This document shows positions 51,033 to 60,678 of a stretch of 64,000 nucleotides of DNA, piece by piece. The stretch's first letter is position 1. Every line of letters starts with the position of its first letter. The notes under the pieces were generated by a model that was given only the letters and a program-made list of their open reading frames with translations, made no database searches and was not told the DNA's origin. The DNA comes from Cupriavidus campinensis (GTDB lineage Bacteria > Pseudomonadota > Gammaproteobacteria > Burkholderiales > Burkholderiaceae): the NCBI RefSeq assembly GCF_905397395.1, contig NZ_CAJPVH010000009.1:84357-148356 (forward strand), written 5' to 3'. Made by a program: the position numbers and the translations under genes.

Positions 51033-52238
51033 ATGCAGAAGTCATTGCTATGCCTGGCGGCGTCCTTCGGGATGCTGGCCAATGTCTGCGCGCAGACACC
51101 GACCACGGATTTGCGCGCCCTGTTCGATGCCGCCTGGCAGCGGTCGGTTGCCGTACAGGCGACCGAGGGCCGTCGGCTGGAAGCCGCTGCCAGCCGCGTC
51201 CAGGCTGACGCCCTGATTGCGGGGCCACCTTCTTTCGACTTGCGGCACCGCGGCGACCAGCTTACCGATCGTCGCGGTGTCCGGGAAAGCGAGGTTGCTC
51301 TGGGCGTGCCGATCTGGATGCCGGGGCAGCGCAGTGCCCGCGGCGCGCTTGCGGAGGCCCACGCCGCCGAAGCGGAATCCGCTGTCAGGCTGGGCCAACT
51401 CGCCGTCGCCGCCGAGGTTCGGCAACGGGTGTGGCAACTTGCCGCCGCGGAATCGGAGCGAGACGTGGTGCGGCGCCGCGTGATCGTCGCGCAGTCACTG
51501 CGCGACGACGTCAGGCGCCGCCTGACTGCAGGCGACCTTGCCCGGACAGATCTGCTGTTTGCGGAACAGGAACTGCTTGCAAGCCAGGCGCTGCTGACGG
51601 AGAGCGAAGCGCGGCTGGTGGAGACCCGTGCGCGCCTTGTGCAGACCACGGGCTCGGCCGAATTGCCGGCGAGGTTCGAGGAAACACCGGCCTCCGTAGG
51701 CTCAGCCACCTCCCATCCCCGGCTTGACGCCGCGCAAAGCGCCGTGGAACGCGGCGAACGACAGGTCGGGTACCTGCAGAAGTCCCGTCGTGACCCACCC
51801 GAGGTCGGTTTGACCTATCGACGCGACACGGCGGGGGGCGGCCTGCCGAGTGACCAGACCATAGGCGTCTTCATCCGCATCCCTTTCGCCACCGATGCGC
51901 GCAATCTGCCTCGCGAAACGGCTGCGCAGACCGAACTGATGACCGCGCGCGCGGAACGGGACCGAGCCGAACGCATCGTGCAATCGGAAATCGATGCCGC
52001 CCGGCAGTCGCTAGCGCTGGCCGAACAACAGCTCGAACTGGTCAGCCAGCGTAGCAGCACGCTGTCGGAGCGCTCGGACCTGCTGCGCAAGACGTTCAAC
52101 GCCGGCGAAATCGGCTTGCCCGAAGTCTTGCGCGCCCAAAACCAGGCATTGGAAGCGGAAACGGAGCTGGCGCAGATGCGCGCACGCCGTGGCCTCGCCA
52201 TTGCCAATCTGAACCAGGCCCTCGGAGTCCTGCCATGA
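51033..52238 (+). CDS. CzcC-type outer-membrane factor
   Basis: 401 residues from the ATG at 51033 (GGGGAA upstream). A signal peptide ends near NVCAQ. The sequence shows the repeated long helices of TolC-like outer-membrane factors (about 60-210 and 240-395; Arg/Glu/Ala-rich, for example AEVRQRVWQLAAAESERDVV and RSDLLRKTFNAGEIGLPEVL). It would form the trimeric outer-membrane channel of the efflux pump encoded downstream. Its stop overlaps the next gene start by four bases, so it is in the same operon. Confidence 0.9.
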   Translation: MQKSLLCLAASFGMLANVCAQTPTTDLRALFDAAWQRSVAVQATEGRRLEAAASRVQADALIAGPPSFDLRHRGDQLTDRRGVRESEVALGVPIWMPGQRSARGALAEAHAAEAESAVRLGQLAVAAEVRQRVWQLAAAESERDVVRRRVIVAQSLRDDVRRRLTAGDLARTDLLFAEQELLASQALLTESEARLVETRARLVQTTGSAELPARFEETPASVGSATSHPRLDAAQSAVERGERQVGYLQKSRRDPPEVGLTYRRDTAGGGLPSDQTIGVFIRIPFATDARNLPRETAAQTELMTARAERDRAERIVQSEIDAARQSLALAEQQLELVSQRSSTLSERSDLLRKTFNAGEIGLPEVLRAQNQALEAETELAQMRARRGLAIANLNQALGVLP

Positions 52239-52786
52239 ACCGAATCCTGACCATCGCATTGCTGTGCTGTGCGACGCTGACTGCACACGCAGCCCCTGGC
52301 GCCCACGGGCCCAACGGCGAGCACCTAGACGCACCAGCCGCCACTGCCAGCGCCGTCACCACGCTTCCCGTGATTGAAGCCAATACCGAGGGTTTCGAGC
52401 TGGTCGGCACCCTCCACGGCGATGAACTCTCCGTCCTGGTCGATCGCTATGACACCAACGCGCCCGTCACGACGGGAACGCTCGACGTCGAACTCGGCAC
52501 GATCAAGGCGCAGTCGAAACTTCATCACGACATCGGGGACTTTTCCTTCACCGACCCGAAGCTCCTTGCTGCGCTGCGCCAGCCCGGCGACCACGCGCTC
52601 GTCTTCACGTTGGTGACTGGCAACGATGCCGACCTCATGGAAGGCAAGCTCGTCGTCGCGCCAGGCACGGACGGCCATCGCCATTGGCAATTCAAGCGTG
52701 TGGCATGGTTCGTCGTGGCCCTCCTTGCCGTGCTCCTGCTGACTGCAATTGCCTGGCGAGTGCGTGCTCGTCGATCCATTTCCTGA
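52235..52786 (+). CDS. Periplasmic/membrane accessory protein of the RND operon
   Basis: 183 residues. A signal peptide ends in TAHA, followed by the motif APGAHGPNGEHLD, which is nearly identical to the start of the mature adaptor protein encoded next. A beta-rich domain (about 50-140) and one C-terminal membrane helix (RVAWFVVALLAVLLLTAIAW) follow. It would be anchored in the inner membrane facing the periplasm. Homologues seem to be found in CzcCBA-like operons of the same bacteria. The GAHGPxGEH motif may bind metal; that is inference. Confidence 0.8.
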   Translation: MNRILTIALLCCATLTAHAAPGAHGPNGEHLDAPAATASAVTTLPVIEANTEGFELVGTLHGDELSVLVDRYDTNAPVTTGTLDVELGTIKAQSKLHHDIGDFSFTDPKLLAALRQPGDHALVFTLVTGNDADLMEGKLVVAPGTDGHRHWQFKRVAWFVVALLAVLLLTAIAWRVRARRSIS

Positions 52787-52799
52787 GGGCCGCGCCGCC

Positions 52800-53921
52800 A
52801 TGAACAAGATAACGATAGCAATCGCCATTTCCGCGCTGATCGCAAGCCACGCGATGTCCGTGTCGGCCGCACCCGGTGCCCACGGGCCCGACGGGGAACA
52901 CCTGGACACCGCCGCCGGTACCGGCAGCGGTCTGCTCCGCCTCCCTGACGGCAGTGTGCAGGTGCCCAAGCTGGCGCAGCGGCGCATGGGTATTCGCACC
53001 ATGATGCCGCAGAGCGGAGAACACCCCCAATCGGTAACCCTTAACGCAACCGTGGTGATGGATCCGAACGCGGGTGGCCGCGTGCAGGCCGGTCACCCAG
53101 GCTGGCTCGAGCCGCCCCGGAGCGGCTTCCCGGTGCTGGGGCAGCGCGTCGCCAAGGGGCAGACGCTTGCGGTGCTTCGACATAAGAACGAACCGTTCGA
53201 TATCGGCAACCAACAGGCACAGCTTGCGACGCTGACGGCCAACCTCAAGCTGGCGCGGCAACGGCTGGAGCGTCTGGAGTCGTTGCAGGACAGCATTCCA
53301 CGCAAGGATATCGATGCCGCGCGTGCGGAGGTCCAGAGCCTGAGCGGCCAGCGCGACGCGGTGACAACCAGCCTGCACCCGACGGCCCCGTTGCGCGCGC
53401 CCGCCAGCGGTGTGATTGCCTCGGCCAGCGTGGTCGCTGGTCAGGTGGTCGCGCCGCAGGACGTGTTGTTCGAAATAGTCGATCCACTGCATCTATTGAT
53501 CGAGGCCCAGACTGCCGACACTTCCCTGGTCGGTCGCATCCGCGATGGCGTGTTGGCTGACGGCGGAAAATCCGGCGGCATGCTGAAGTTTGTCGGCGCG
53601 GGCCGCAGCCTGAAGAATGGTGCGGTGCCGCTGACGTTCAGCCTGGCAGACGGCGCGTCGACGCTTGCGGTGGGCCAGCCCCTGACCGTGCTGGCGCGGC
53701 TCTCCGACACGATGCAGGGCATTGCATTACCCAGCGAGGCATTGGTACGGAACCCGAACAACGAGCCAGTCGTCTGGGTCAAGTCCGGGACGCAGCGCTT
53801 TATTGCGCAACTCGTTGAAGTCCGCACGCTCGATGCGCGCACCGTGATCGTCACCCGGGGACTGTCGCCGGAGAACCGGGTGGTCGTCACAGGCGCCGCG
53901 TTGATCAACCAGATCCGATAG
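52800..53921 (+). CDS. CzcB-type periplasmic adaptor (RND membrane fusion protein)
   Basis: 373 residues from the ATG at 52800. A signal peptide ends near VSAA, followed by GAHGPDGEHLD, the same short motif as in the upstream protein. The adaptor fold is visible: beta-barrel and lipoyl halves (GRVQAGHPGWLEPPRSGFPVLG, then APLRAPASGVIASASVVAGQV, key parts) around a short alpha hairpin (about 135-185) and a C-terminal membrane-proximal domain ending VVTGAALINQIR. It connects the RND pump to the outer-membrane factor. It lacks the extra N-terminal His-rich metal domain of classical CzcB. Confidence 0.9.
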   Translation: MNKITIAIAISALIASHAMSVSAAPGAHGPDGEHLDTAAGTGSGLLRLPDGSVQVPKLAQRRMGIRTMMPQSGEHPQSVTLNATVVMDPNAGGRVQAGHPGWLEPPRSGFPVLGQRVAKGQTLAVLRHKNEPFDIGNQQAQLATLTANLKLARQRLERLESLQDSIPRKDIDAARAEVQSLSGQRDAVTTSLHPTAPLRAPASGVIASASVVAGQVVAPQDVLFEIVDPLHLLIEAQTADTSLVGRIRDGVLADGGKSGGMLKFVGAGRSLKNGAVPLTFSLADGASTLAVGQPLTVLARLSDTMQGIALPSEALVRNPNNEPVVWVKSGTQRFIAQLVEVRTLDARTVIVTRGLSPENRVVVTGAALINQIR

Positions 53922-53930
53922 AGGCGCGCC

Positions 53931-56900
53931 ATGTTCAACTGGATTGTTCGCGCGAGCCTCGGCAACCGGCTGCTGGTGCTGGCCCTGGCTGCCATCCTGA
54001 TGGTGTACGGCGCCCTCACGGCCTGGCGCACCCCCGTGGACGTGTTTCCTGATCTCAACAAACCACTTGTCACGGTGATCACGGAAGCTGGCGGTATGGC
54101 TCCCCAGGAAGTGGAACTGCTCGCATCGTTCCCCATCGAGACGGCGCTGAATGGCATGCCGGGCGTGACCCGCGTGCGGTCCGTTTCGGGCGTTGGCCTG
54201 TCCATCGTCTACGCCGAGTTTGACTGGGGCAGCGACATCTACCGCAACCGGCAACTGGTATCCGAGCGGCTCGCACTGGTCAGGGAACAACTTCCCGGCG
54301 GACTGACGCCGATCCTCGGCCCCGTATCGTCGATCATGGGCGAGATCATGCTGGTCGCGTTGCCCATCGATCCCGAAATGGCCAGCCCCATGGCCGCTCG
54401 CGAATATGCGGACTTCGTACTCCGGCCGCGCCTGCTGTCGGTACCAGGCGTTTCGCAGGTCATTCCGATCGGCGGCGAGGTCCGCCAACTGCGGGTGGAA
54501 CCCGATACGGCACGCATGGCGCAGTTCGGGGTCACGCTGGAGCAGGTGACGCGCGCCTTGCGCGACTTCGCTGCGAACACGAGCGGTGGCTTTATCGATC
54601 TCAACGGACGCGAGTACCTGATCCGCAACTTGGGTCGCACCAGACAGCTTGAAGATCTCCGTGGCCTCGCCGTCTCATATCGGGACAGCGCGCCCGTGCT
54701 GCTTGAGCAGATTGCGGATGTCCGCCATGCCGCAGCGGTAAAACGCGGAGATGCTGGCTTCAACGGACAGCCCGCAGTGATCGTCAGCGTGCAGAAGCAG
54801 CCGGCCGCCGACACCGTCAAACTGTCGCACGATCTCGAACAGGCCCTTGCCGAGTTGAAGCAAGGGATGCCTGCCGGCCTTGCCGCGCCGCGGATCCTGT
54901 TCCGTCAGGCGGACTTCATCGAAGCCTCCATCGGCAACGTCATGGAGGCGCTGCGGGATGGCGCGATCATGGTGGCGATCGTCCTGTTTGCGTTCCTGCT
55001 GAGCGCGCGCACCACCGCCATTTCGCTGATCGCCATCCCCTTGTCCCTCGCCGTTACGGCGCTGGCATTCCATCTGCTCGGTCAATCCATCAACGTGATG
55101 ACGCTGGGTGGGCTGGCCATCGCAATCGGAGAACTGGTCGATGACGCCGTGGTGGATGTGGAGAACATCCTGCGGCGGCTGAAACAACGGCGTGCCATGG
55201 ACGCCCCGCCTCCGGCACTGGACGTCATCTGGCACGCATCCGTCGAGGTGCGTTCGGGCATCGTCTACGCCACGCTGGTCGTGGTGCTGGTCTTCGTCCC
55301 CCTGTTTGCGCTGCCGGGCATTGAAGGCCGGCTGTTTGCGCCGCTGGGCATCGCCTACATCGTATCGATCCTTGCATCGATGCTGGTGTCGATGACGGTA
55401 ACGCCTGTGCTGTCGTACTACCTGCTCCCGGGCATGAAGCGCCTCGACCATCCGGACAGCCCACTTGTGCGCTGGCTCAAGAAGGTGGAGACCCGCGTGC
55501 TGGAATGGTCGTTTCCGCGCGCCCGTCGCGTGCTGGCAGTTGCCGTGGCCCTGGTGCTGGTGGCTGCCGCCACCGTTCCGTTCATGCCCCGAGCATTTCT
55601 GCCCGCGTTCAACGAAGGCTCGCTTGTCATGTCGCTGATGCTCAACCCCGGGACATCGCTTGCCGAGTCCAACCGGATCGGGGCGCTGGCCGAATCCCTG
55701 ATCCGGCAGGTGCCGGAAGTCGTTCAGGTGGGTCGCCGTACCGGACGCGCGGAACTGGACGAGCATGCGGAAGGTGTGCATTCCTCTGAAGTCGATATTG
55801 ACCTGCATCGCTCAGGCCGTAGTCGCGAAGCGGTCATGGCAGCGATCCGCGCGCAGCTTGCGACGCTGCCGGCGTCGGTGGCCATCGGCCAGCCCATTTC
55901 CCATCGACTCGACCACCTCCTGTCTGGCGTGCGTGCCCAGATCGCCCTGAAGATCTACGGCGACGACCTCGATACCCTCCGCGGCCTGGCGGAGAACCTG
56001 CGCGGCAAGCTGGCGGGCGTCCCCGGCCTGGTCGACATCTCCGTGGAGAAGCAGGTCTTGATTCCGCAGGTTAACGTGAGGCTCGATTACCGCAAGGCCG
56101 CGCAATATGGCGTTACCCCCGGCGACGCGCTCTCGGCCCTGCAAACGCTTGCCGACGGGACGCGCATCTCGCAAGTCATCGATGGCGTCAAGCGCTTTGA
56201 TCTTGTGGTGCGCCTGCCCGATGCAAGTCGTACCCCGCAGGACCTTGCACGCATCATGATCCAGTCCCCGCGTGGGGCAATTCCGCTGTCAGCCATCGCC
56301 ACCGTGGAGGAGTCCGACGGTCCCAACCAGGTGGGTCGCGAGAACAGCCGGCGCCGCATTGTCGTCTATGCGAACACCGATGGTTCCGACATGTCCCGCG
56401 TCATCGCAGGTGTGCGGGGTGCCATTGCCAGCACCGGACTACCCGGCGGGTACTTCGCCAGTATCGAAGGTCAGTTCCAGGCCCAGGAACAGGCCACCCG
56501 GCTGATCGTCCTGCTGGCAATGGGGTCGCTGGTGATGATTTATCTTGTGCTGTTCTCCCGGTATCGTTCTCATCGGCTGACACTGGCCATCATGACCAAC
56601 ATTCCTTTCGCGCTGATTGGCAGCGTTGTGGCGATGTGGCTCGGCGGGCTGACGCTATCGGTCGCATCGATGGTCGGATTTATCACGCTGACGGGCATTG
56701 CCACGCGCAACGGCATCCTGAAGGTCAGCCACTACATCAACCTGTGCCGGCTCGAGGGCGAGCAGTTCGGCGTGCCGATGCTGGTACGCGGATCGCTGGA
56801 GCGGCTGACCCCCGTGCTGATGACGGCGCTGGTCGCCGCGTTTGCCCTCGTCCCGCTACTGATCTCCGCCGATGCGCCTGGGAAAGAAATCCTTCACCCC

Positions 56901-57035
56901 GTGGCAGTGGTGATTTTCGGTGGCCTGCTCAGTTCTACTGTGCTGGACGCCGTACTGACACCGCTCGTGGTCTGGCTGTTTGGGCGCGAACCGATCGAAC
57001 GCATGGTCCGTGAAGCGGGCCAGGACGCTTACTGA
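53931..57035 (+). CDS. HME-RND heavy-metal efflux pump (CzcA/CusA family)
   Basis: 1034 residues with the RND layout: TM1 (about 14-33), a large periplasmic loop, TM2-6 (about 335-495), TM7 (about 530), a second loop and TM8-12 (about 855-1015). The diagnostic TM4 region reads [15 protein letters not shown] (about 396-410), so it is a heavy-metal exporter but not of the DFGxxxDGAVVxVEN zinc/cobalt/cadmium (CzcA) subtype. It would expel metal ions by proton antiport. The operon contains CzcI-, C- and B-type genes and a downstream periplasmic protein. Metal specificity cannot be assigned from sequence alone. Confidence 0.92.
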   Translation: MFNWIVRASLGNRLLVLALAAILMVYGALTAWRTPVDVFPDLNKPLVTVITEAGGMAPQEVELLASFPIETALNGMPGVTRVRSVSGVGLSIVYAEFDWGSDIYRNRQLVSERLALVREQLPGGLTPILGPVSSIMGEIMLVALPIDPEMASPMAAREYADFVLRPRLLSVPGVSQVIPIGGEVRQLRVEPDTARMAQFGVTLEQVTRALRDFAANTSGGFIDLNGREYLIRNLGRTRQLEDLRGLAVSYRDSAPVLLEQIADVRHAAAVKRGDAGFNGQPAVIVSVQKQPAADTVKLSHDLEQALAELKQGMPAGLAAPRILFRQADFIEASIGNVMEALRDGAIMVAIVLFAFLLSARTTAISLIAIPLSLAVTALAFHLLGQSINVMTLGGLAIAIGELVDDAVVDVENILRRLKQRRAMDAPPPALDVIWHASVEVRSGIVYATLVVVLVFVPLFALPGIEGRLFAPLGIAYIVSILASMLVSMTVTPVLSYYLLPGMKRLDHPDSPLVRWLKKVETRVLEWSFPRARRVLAVAVALVLVAAATVPFMPRAFLPAFNEGSLVMSLMLNPGTSLAESNRIGALAESLIRQVPEVVQVGRRTGRAELDEHAEGVHSSEVDIDLHRSGRSREAVMAAIRAQLATLPASVAIGQPISHRLDHLLSGVRAQIALKIYGDDLDTLRGLAENLRGKLAGVPGLVDISVEKQVLIPQVNVRLDYRKAAQYGVTPGDALSALQTLADGTRISQVIDGVKRFDLVVRLPDASRTPQDLARIMIQSPRGAIPLSAIATVEESDGPNQVGRENSRRRIVVYANTDGSDMSRVIAGVRGAIASTGLPGGYFASIEGQFQAQEQATRLIVLLAMGSLVMIYLVLFSRYRSHRLTLAIMTNIPFALIGSVVAMWLGGLTLSVASMVGFITLTGIATRNGILKVSHYINLCRLEGEQFGVPMLVRGSLERLTPVLMTALVAAFALVPLLISADAPGKEILHPVAVVIFGGLLSSTVLDAVLTPLVVWLFGREPIERMVREAGQDAY

Positions 57036-57089
57036 ACGACGGGCTTTGTGGCGACGCCCTTCAAGTCGCCCGTGTCCTTGGAGAAACAC

Positions 57090-57467
57090 ATGAAAAAACT
57101 CGTAGCGATTGGCTGGGCCGTCTTCACCCTTGGCGCCACCGGACTCGTTCACGCACATGACGCCAAGCCAGCGCAGTATGGCGGCGCGGTCCAGACAGCC
57201 AGCGACCTGCAATTCGAACTGGTCAACAAGGATGGCAAACCGGCTCTTTACGTCGACGACCATGACACCAAGAAATCTGTCGGTGGCGCAAAAGGCAAGC
57301 TGACTGTGCTGTCGGGCACGACGAAAACAGAAACCGCGCTGACGCCTGGGTCCGGCAACGTCCTGGTCGCTAACGACCCCGTCCCGCTTCCTCCGGGCGC
57401 CAAGGCCGTGGCAACCGTGACATTCGCCGACGGAAAGACCGTCACGGTGCGCTTCGCCATCAAATAG
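57090..57467 (+). CDS. Small periplasmic protein of the RND operon
   Basis: 125 residues from the ATG at 57090 (TTGGAGAAACAC upstream). A signal peptide ends near HAH, and the mature N-terminus is HDAKPAQYGGAVQTASDLQFEL. It is a small all-beta domain with an internal KGKLTVLSG and a VTFADGKTVTVRF end. Similar small proteins often sit next to CzcA-type genes in Cupriavidus and are thought to be periplasmic metal-binding or sensing factors; no firm family name. It starts 54 bases after the pump gene, so it is part of the operon. Confidence 0.8.
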   Translation: MKKLVAIGWAVFTLGATGLVHAHDAKPAQYGGAVQTASDLQFELVNKDGKPALYVDDHDTKKSVGGAKGKLTVLSGTTKTETALTPGSGNVLVANDPVPLPPGAKAVATVTFADGKTVTVRFAIK

Positions 57468-57531
57468 GAGGAGCCGGCAGCCGTCATTTATGTGGAGCAA
57501 TATCCACCTTTTACGCCGGTTCACGCCTGCC

Positions 57532-57549
57532 CTGTAGAGATCTCTACAG
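57532..57549. promoter_or_regulatory. 18-bp perfect palindrome before chrB
   Basis: CTGTAGAGATCTCTACAG is a perfect palindrome 37 bases before the chrB ATG. ChrB proteins are reported to be chromate-responsive DNA-binding regulators, so this may be the operator of the chr genes. Confidence 0.75.
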
Positions 57550-57586
57550 CATTGAAGCAGAACCTACGACCCACTATGCTGGGCGC

Positions 57587-58555
57587 ATGACTTCTCTTCA
57601 ATTCGCTTCTCCCTGGGTGGTGCTGGTTGTCAGCCTGCCCACATCGGCCGCCACCGCCCGCATGCGGTTCTGGCGCGGCATCAAGGCATTCGGTGCGGCG
57701 GCATTACGTGACGGCGTCTATTTGCTGCCCGACATCGCAGGCTTGCGAGAACCGTTGCTGGCCCTGGCCACAGACGCGGCCAGCGAGGACGGCAAGGTCT
57801 GGACGCTTTCCGTCCAGGCCACCGACACACAGCAAGATGCCGAGTACCGCGCGTTGTTCGATCGCACTCCCGAATACGCAGACTGGATGGCAGAACTCTC
57901 CAGTGCTCGGGCGACGTTGGCGGAGACGGACGAAGCAGACCTCCTACGCATGGCGCGCCGGTACGGTCGCGCATACGATGCGATCCGCAGGATTGATTAC
58001 TTCCCGAATGAAGCCTCGGTCCGTGCCGAAGCACAGTGGCGCGATTTCAATGCAGCCATCGACATCATGCTTTCGCCAGGCGAACCGCAGGGCATGGCGG
58101 GCGGGATTCCGAGGCGCGACCCCACCCAATACCAGGGGCGACGCTGGGCAACACGACAGCACCTCTGGGTGGACCGTGTTGCCTGTGCCTGGCTGATCCG
58201 GCGCTTTATCGACCCCCACGCCTCCTTCCTCTGGCTGGAGGACATTCGCCAATGCCCAGGGGAAGCATTGGGGTTCGACTTCGATGGCGCGACGTTCACG
58301 CATGTCGGCAACCGCGTTTCCTTCGAGGTGTTGCTCGCCAGCTTCGGGCTGGATGAGAACAAGGGACTGGCGCGTCTCGGCCAGATGGTTCACGTGCTCG
58401 ACATCGGCGGCACGCCCGTTGCGGAGGCCCGTGGTTTCGAAGCGGTACTGGCGGGCGCACGCGAACGCCTGCCAAATGACGATGCGCTGCTGGAGGAGGT
58501 CGGGACCGTCCTCGACTCGCTTTACACGCACTTTTCCAGCGCGCGCAAACGCTAG
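57587..58555 (+). CDS. chrB: Chromate resistance protein ChrB
   Basis: 322 residues. The N-terminal half has the helix-turn-helix-containing ChrB domain (VVLVVSLPTSAATARMRFWRG, AALRDGVYLLPD). The C-terminal half carries the ChrB C-domain WVDRVACAWLIRRFIDPHASFLWL, FDFDGATFTHVGNRVSFEVLL and MVHVLDIGG. ChrB is needed for full chromate-inducible expression of chrA. An 18-bp palindrome 37 bases upstream is the likely binding site. chrA follows after 48 bases, so they form one operon. Confidence 0.93.
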   Translation: MTSLQFASPWVVLVVSLPTSAATARMRFWRGIKAFGAAALRDGVYLLPDIAGLREPLLALATDAASEDGKVWTLSVQATDTQQDAEYRALFDRTPEYADWMAELSSARATLAETDEADLLRMARRYGRAYDAIRRIDYFPNEASVRAEAQWRDFNAAIDIMLSPGEPQGMAGGIPRRDPTQYQGRRWATRQHLWVDRVACAWLIRRFIDPHASFLWLEDIRQCPGEALGFDFDGATFTHVGNRVSFEVLLASFGLDENKGLARLGQMVHVLDIGGTPVAEARGFEAVLAGARERLPNDDALLEEVGTVLDSLYTHFSSARKR

Positions 58556-58603
58556 GTCGTTGCCTGTTCCCAAGTTTCCGAACGTCTCTCCACGCAAGAC
58601 AAG

Positions 58604-59809
58604 ATGAACTCGCCCCAGCCACCCGCCTCCGCCTCCGCCTCTCCTGCACACGAACGCCCCTGTTACACGCTACGGCAACTGGTGATGTACTTCCTGCGGC
58701 TGGGCACCCTGGGATTTGGCGGTCCGGTAGCGCTTGCCGGCTATATGCACCGGGATCTCGTCGATGCGCGGCAGTGGATTACCGATGCCGACTACAAGGA
58801 GGGGCTTGCCCTCGCGCAGTTGGCGCCGGGCCCGCTCGCCGCCCAGCTCGCGATCTACCTCGGATACGTGCACTACCGCATCCTCGGTGCCACACTCGTC
58901 GGCGTCGCCTTTGTACTGCCATCATTCCTGATGGTGCTGGCGCTCGGCTGGGCCTATGTGCGCTTCGGCGGTCTGACCTGGATGCAGTCGGTGTTCTACG
59001 GCGTGGGCGCGGCGGTGATCGGCATCATCGCGATCAGCGCCTACAGGCTCACCAGGAAGAACGTAGGCAAAGACAAGCTGCTGTGGGTCATCTATCTGGT
59101 GCTCGTGGCCGTCACGGTGATCACCGAATCGGAGGTAGCGTGGCTGTTCCTCGCGGCCGGGGTGCTGGTCTGGTTCTGGCGTGCGCCACCCAAGTGGCTG
59201 CGGCAAGGCAGGCTGAACGCGATGGAGGCAACCCCATTGACGGCGGCAAGCGGCGTGCTGAGTACCGTGGACTGGCCGCTGCTCTCGCAAATCGGTCTGT
59301 TCTTTGCCAAGGCCGGAGCATTTGTCTTCGGCTCAGGGCTTGCCATCGTGCCCTTCCTGTATGGCGGCGTGGTGACTGAACACCACTGGCTGAACGACAA
59401 GCAGTTTGTCGATGCCGTAGCGGTAGCCATGATTACGCCCGGCCCGGTTGTCATTACCGTCGGCTTTATCGGCTACCTTGTGGCTGGGCTGCCCGGTGCC
59501 TGTGTGGCAGCGGCAGCCACGTTCCTGCCTTGCTACCTGTTCACCATCCTGCCGGCGCCCTATTTCAAGAAGTACGGGAAGTTGCCCGCGATTCTGGCGT
59601 TCGTCGATGGCGTCACCGCGGCGGCCATCGGCGCCATCACCGGCGCGGTGATCGTCCTGGCCAAGCGCTCGATCGTCGATATCCCGACCGCGCTGCTAGC
59701 GCTCGTTACCGTCGCGTTGCTGCTCAAGTTCAAGAAGCTGTCTGAACCAATGATCGTCGCGGGTGCGGCCTTGATTGGGCTGGTGGCCTATCCGTTGCTG
59801 CATCACTGA
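58604..59809 (+). CDS. chrA: Chromate transporter ChrA
   Basis: 401 residues, the long-chain CHR form with two homologous halves. The first half begins YFLRLGTLGFGGPVALAGYM and has LALAQLAPGPLAAQLAIYLGY. The second has FFAKAGAFVFGSGLAIVPFL, AVAVAMITPGPVVITVGFIGYL and the GlyPhe/ProGlyPro motifs of the family. Ten to eleven membrane helices are visible. It pumps chromate out of the cytoplasm. It lies immediately after chrB and just before the cytochrome bd region. Confidence 0.95.
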   Translation: MNSPQPPASASASPAHERPCYTLRQLVMYFLRLGTLGFGGPVALAGYMHRDLVDARQWITDADYKEGLALAQLAPGPLAAQLAIYLGYVHYRILGATLVGVAFVLPSFLMVLALGWAYVRFGGLTWMQSVFYGVGAAVIGIIAISAYRLTRKNVGKDKLLWVIYLVLVAVTVITESEVAWLFLAAGVLVWFWRAPPKWLRQGRLNAMEATPLTAASGVLSTVDWPLLSQIGLFFAKAGAFVFGSGLAIVPFLYGGVVTEHHWLNDKQFVDAVAVAMITPGPVVITVGFIGYLVAGLPGACVAAAATFLPCYLFTILPAPYFKKYGKLPAILAFVDGVTAAAIGAITGAVIVLAKRSIVDIPTALLALVTVALLLKFKKLSEPMIVAGAALIGLVAYPLLHH

Positions 59810-59912
59810 GTGCTGCGGCGCAACGCATGAATCGATCGGCTACGACCTGGCCACACAGGCCGCCTTCCGGCGCGTTGGCACCCTGAACTGATGGGAATAC
59901 GGCGTTGCATAT

Positions 59913-59938
59913 CGCCGTGAGCACCGCACGTCACGGCG
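59913..59938 (+). terminator. Hairpin between chrA and the MarR-type gene
   Basis: CGCCGTGA pairs with TCACGGCG (8 bp) across a 10-base loop, about 100 bases after chrA. No T-run follows; candidate only. The rest of the 235-base gap has no gene. Confidence 0.45.
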
Positions 59939-59998
59939 CTTGTGGTACGCAGTGACCAGCGACCTTTTGACGCACCGCAAAAACTCCTGCAGGACGGC

Positions 59999-60035
59999 TT
60001 GATCCGTATTAAACTTTCACAAATTCTTGAAAGTT
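59999..60035 (+). promoter_or_regulatory. FNR-like box and inverted repeat before the bd-oxidase operon
   Basis: TTGAT-CCGT-ATTAA (59999-60012) matches the FNR consensus with one mismatch. Directly after it, AACTTTCA (60012-60019) and TGAAAGTT (60028-60035) form a perfect inverted repeat with an 8-base spacer, ending 10 bases before the regulator ATG. The first suggests low-oxygen control and the second autoregulation by the GbsR/MarR-type protein. Confidence 0.6.
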
Positions 60036-60045
60036 CGAAACGTTC

Positions 60046-60675
60046 ATGCAGCTCTCGCCCCTGATCCAGCGCTTTGTCCTTCACTTTGGTGAGATGGGCA
60101 GCCGCTGGGGTATTAACCGGACGGTCGGTCAGATTTACGCTCTGCTCTTCACCGCCTCGCGCCCCCTGAATGCCGACGAAATCGCCGAATCGCTCGGTTT
60201 CTCGCGCTCCAACGTCAGTATCGGCCTCAAGGAGCTGGAATCCTGGAGTCTGGTGAAGCTCTCCCACCAGCCAGGGGACCGCCGCGAGTACTTTTCCGCG
60301 CCCGATGACGTCTGGGCGATTTTCCGCACGCTGGCCGAGGAGCGCCGGCGCCGCGAGATCGATCCCACGCTGTCCATGCTGCGCGAGGTCCAGCTGGAGG
60401 CCGCCACCTCCCCGGAAGACCGCCACGCCCAGGCGCGCATGAAGGAGATGTATGGCCTGATCCTGCTTGTCACCACCTGGTTTGGGGACATGCAGCGGCT
60501 CGACGTCGCCACGCTGGAAAAGCTCATGCGGCTCGGCTCCCGCGTGACCAAGCTGCTCGACGTCAAGGACCGTTTCGCCAGTGCCATCGGCATGGGCGGC
60601 GACAAATCCACCGACGCCGCCCCCAAGAAAGCCCCCAAGACCCCCGCAAAGTCCTCCCGCCCCCGCAAGGAGTAA
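60046..60675 (+). CDS. GbsR/MarR-type transcriptional regulator
   Basis: 209 residues. The winged helix of GbsR-like proteins is visible (about 20-95: WGINRTVGQIYALLFTASRPL, ADEIAESLGFSRSNVSIGLKELESW, KLSHQPGDRREYFSAPDD). Then come helices (AEERRRREIDPTLSMLREV) and a basic Lys/Pro/Ala tail (about 180-209). It is encoded three bases before the cytochrome bd genes and the inverted repeat in its promoter is its probable site. It therefore likely controls the oxidase, perhaps with an FNR-type activator. Confidence 0.9.
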   Translation: MQLSPLIQRFVLHFGEMGSRWGINRTVGQIYALLFTASRPLNADEIAESLGFSRSNVSIGLKELESWSLVKLSHQPGDRREYFSAPDDVWAIFRTLAEERRRREIDPTLSMLREVQLEAATSPEDRHAQARMKEMYGLILLVTTWFGDMQRLDVATLEKLMRLGSRVTKLLDVKDRFASAIGMGGDKSTDAAPKKAPKTPAKSSRPRKE

Positions 60676-60678
60676 CCC

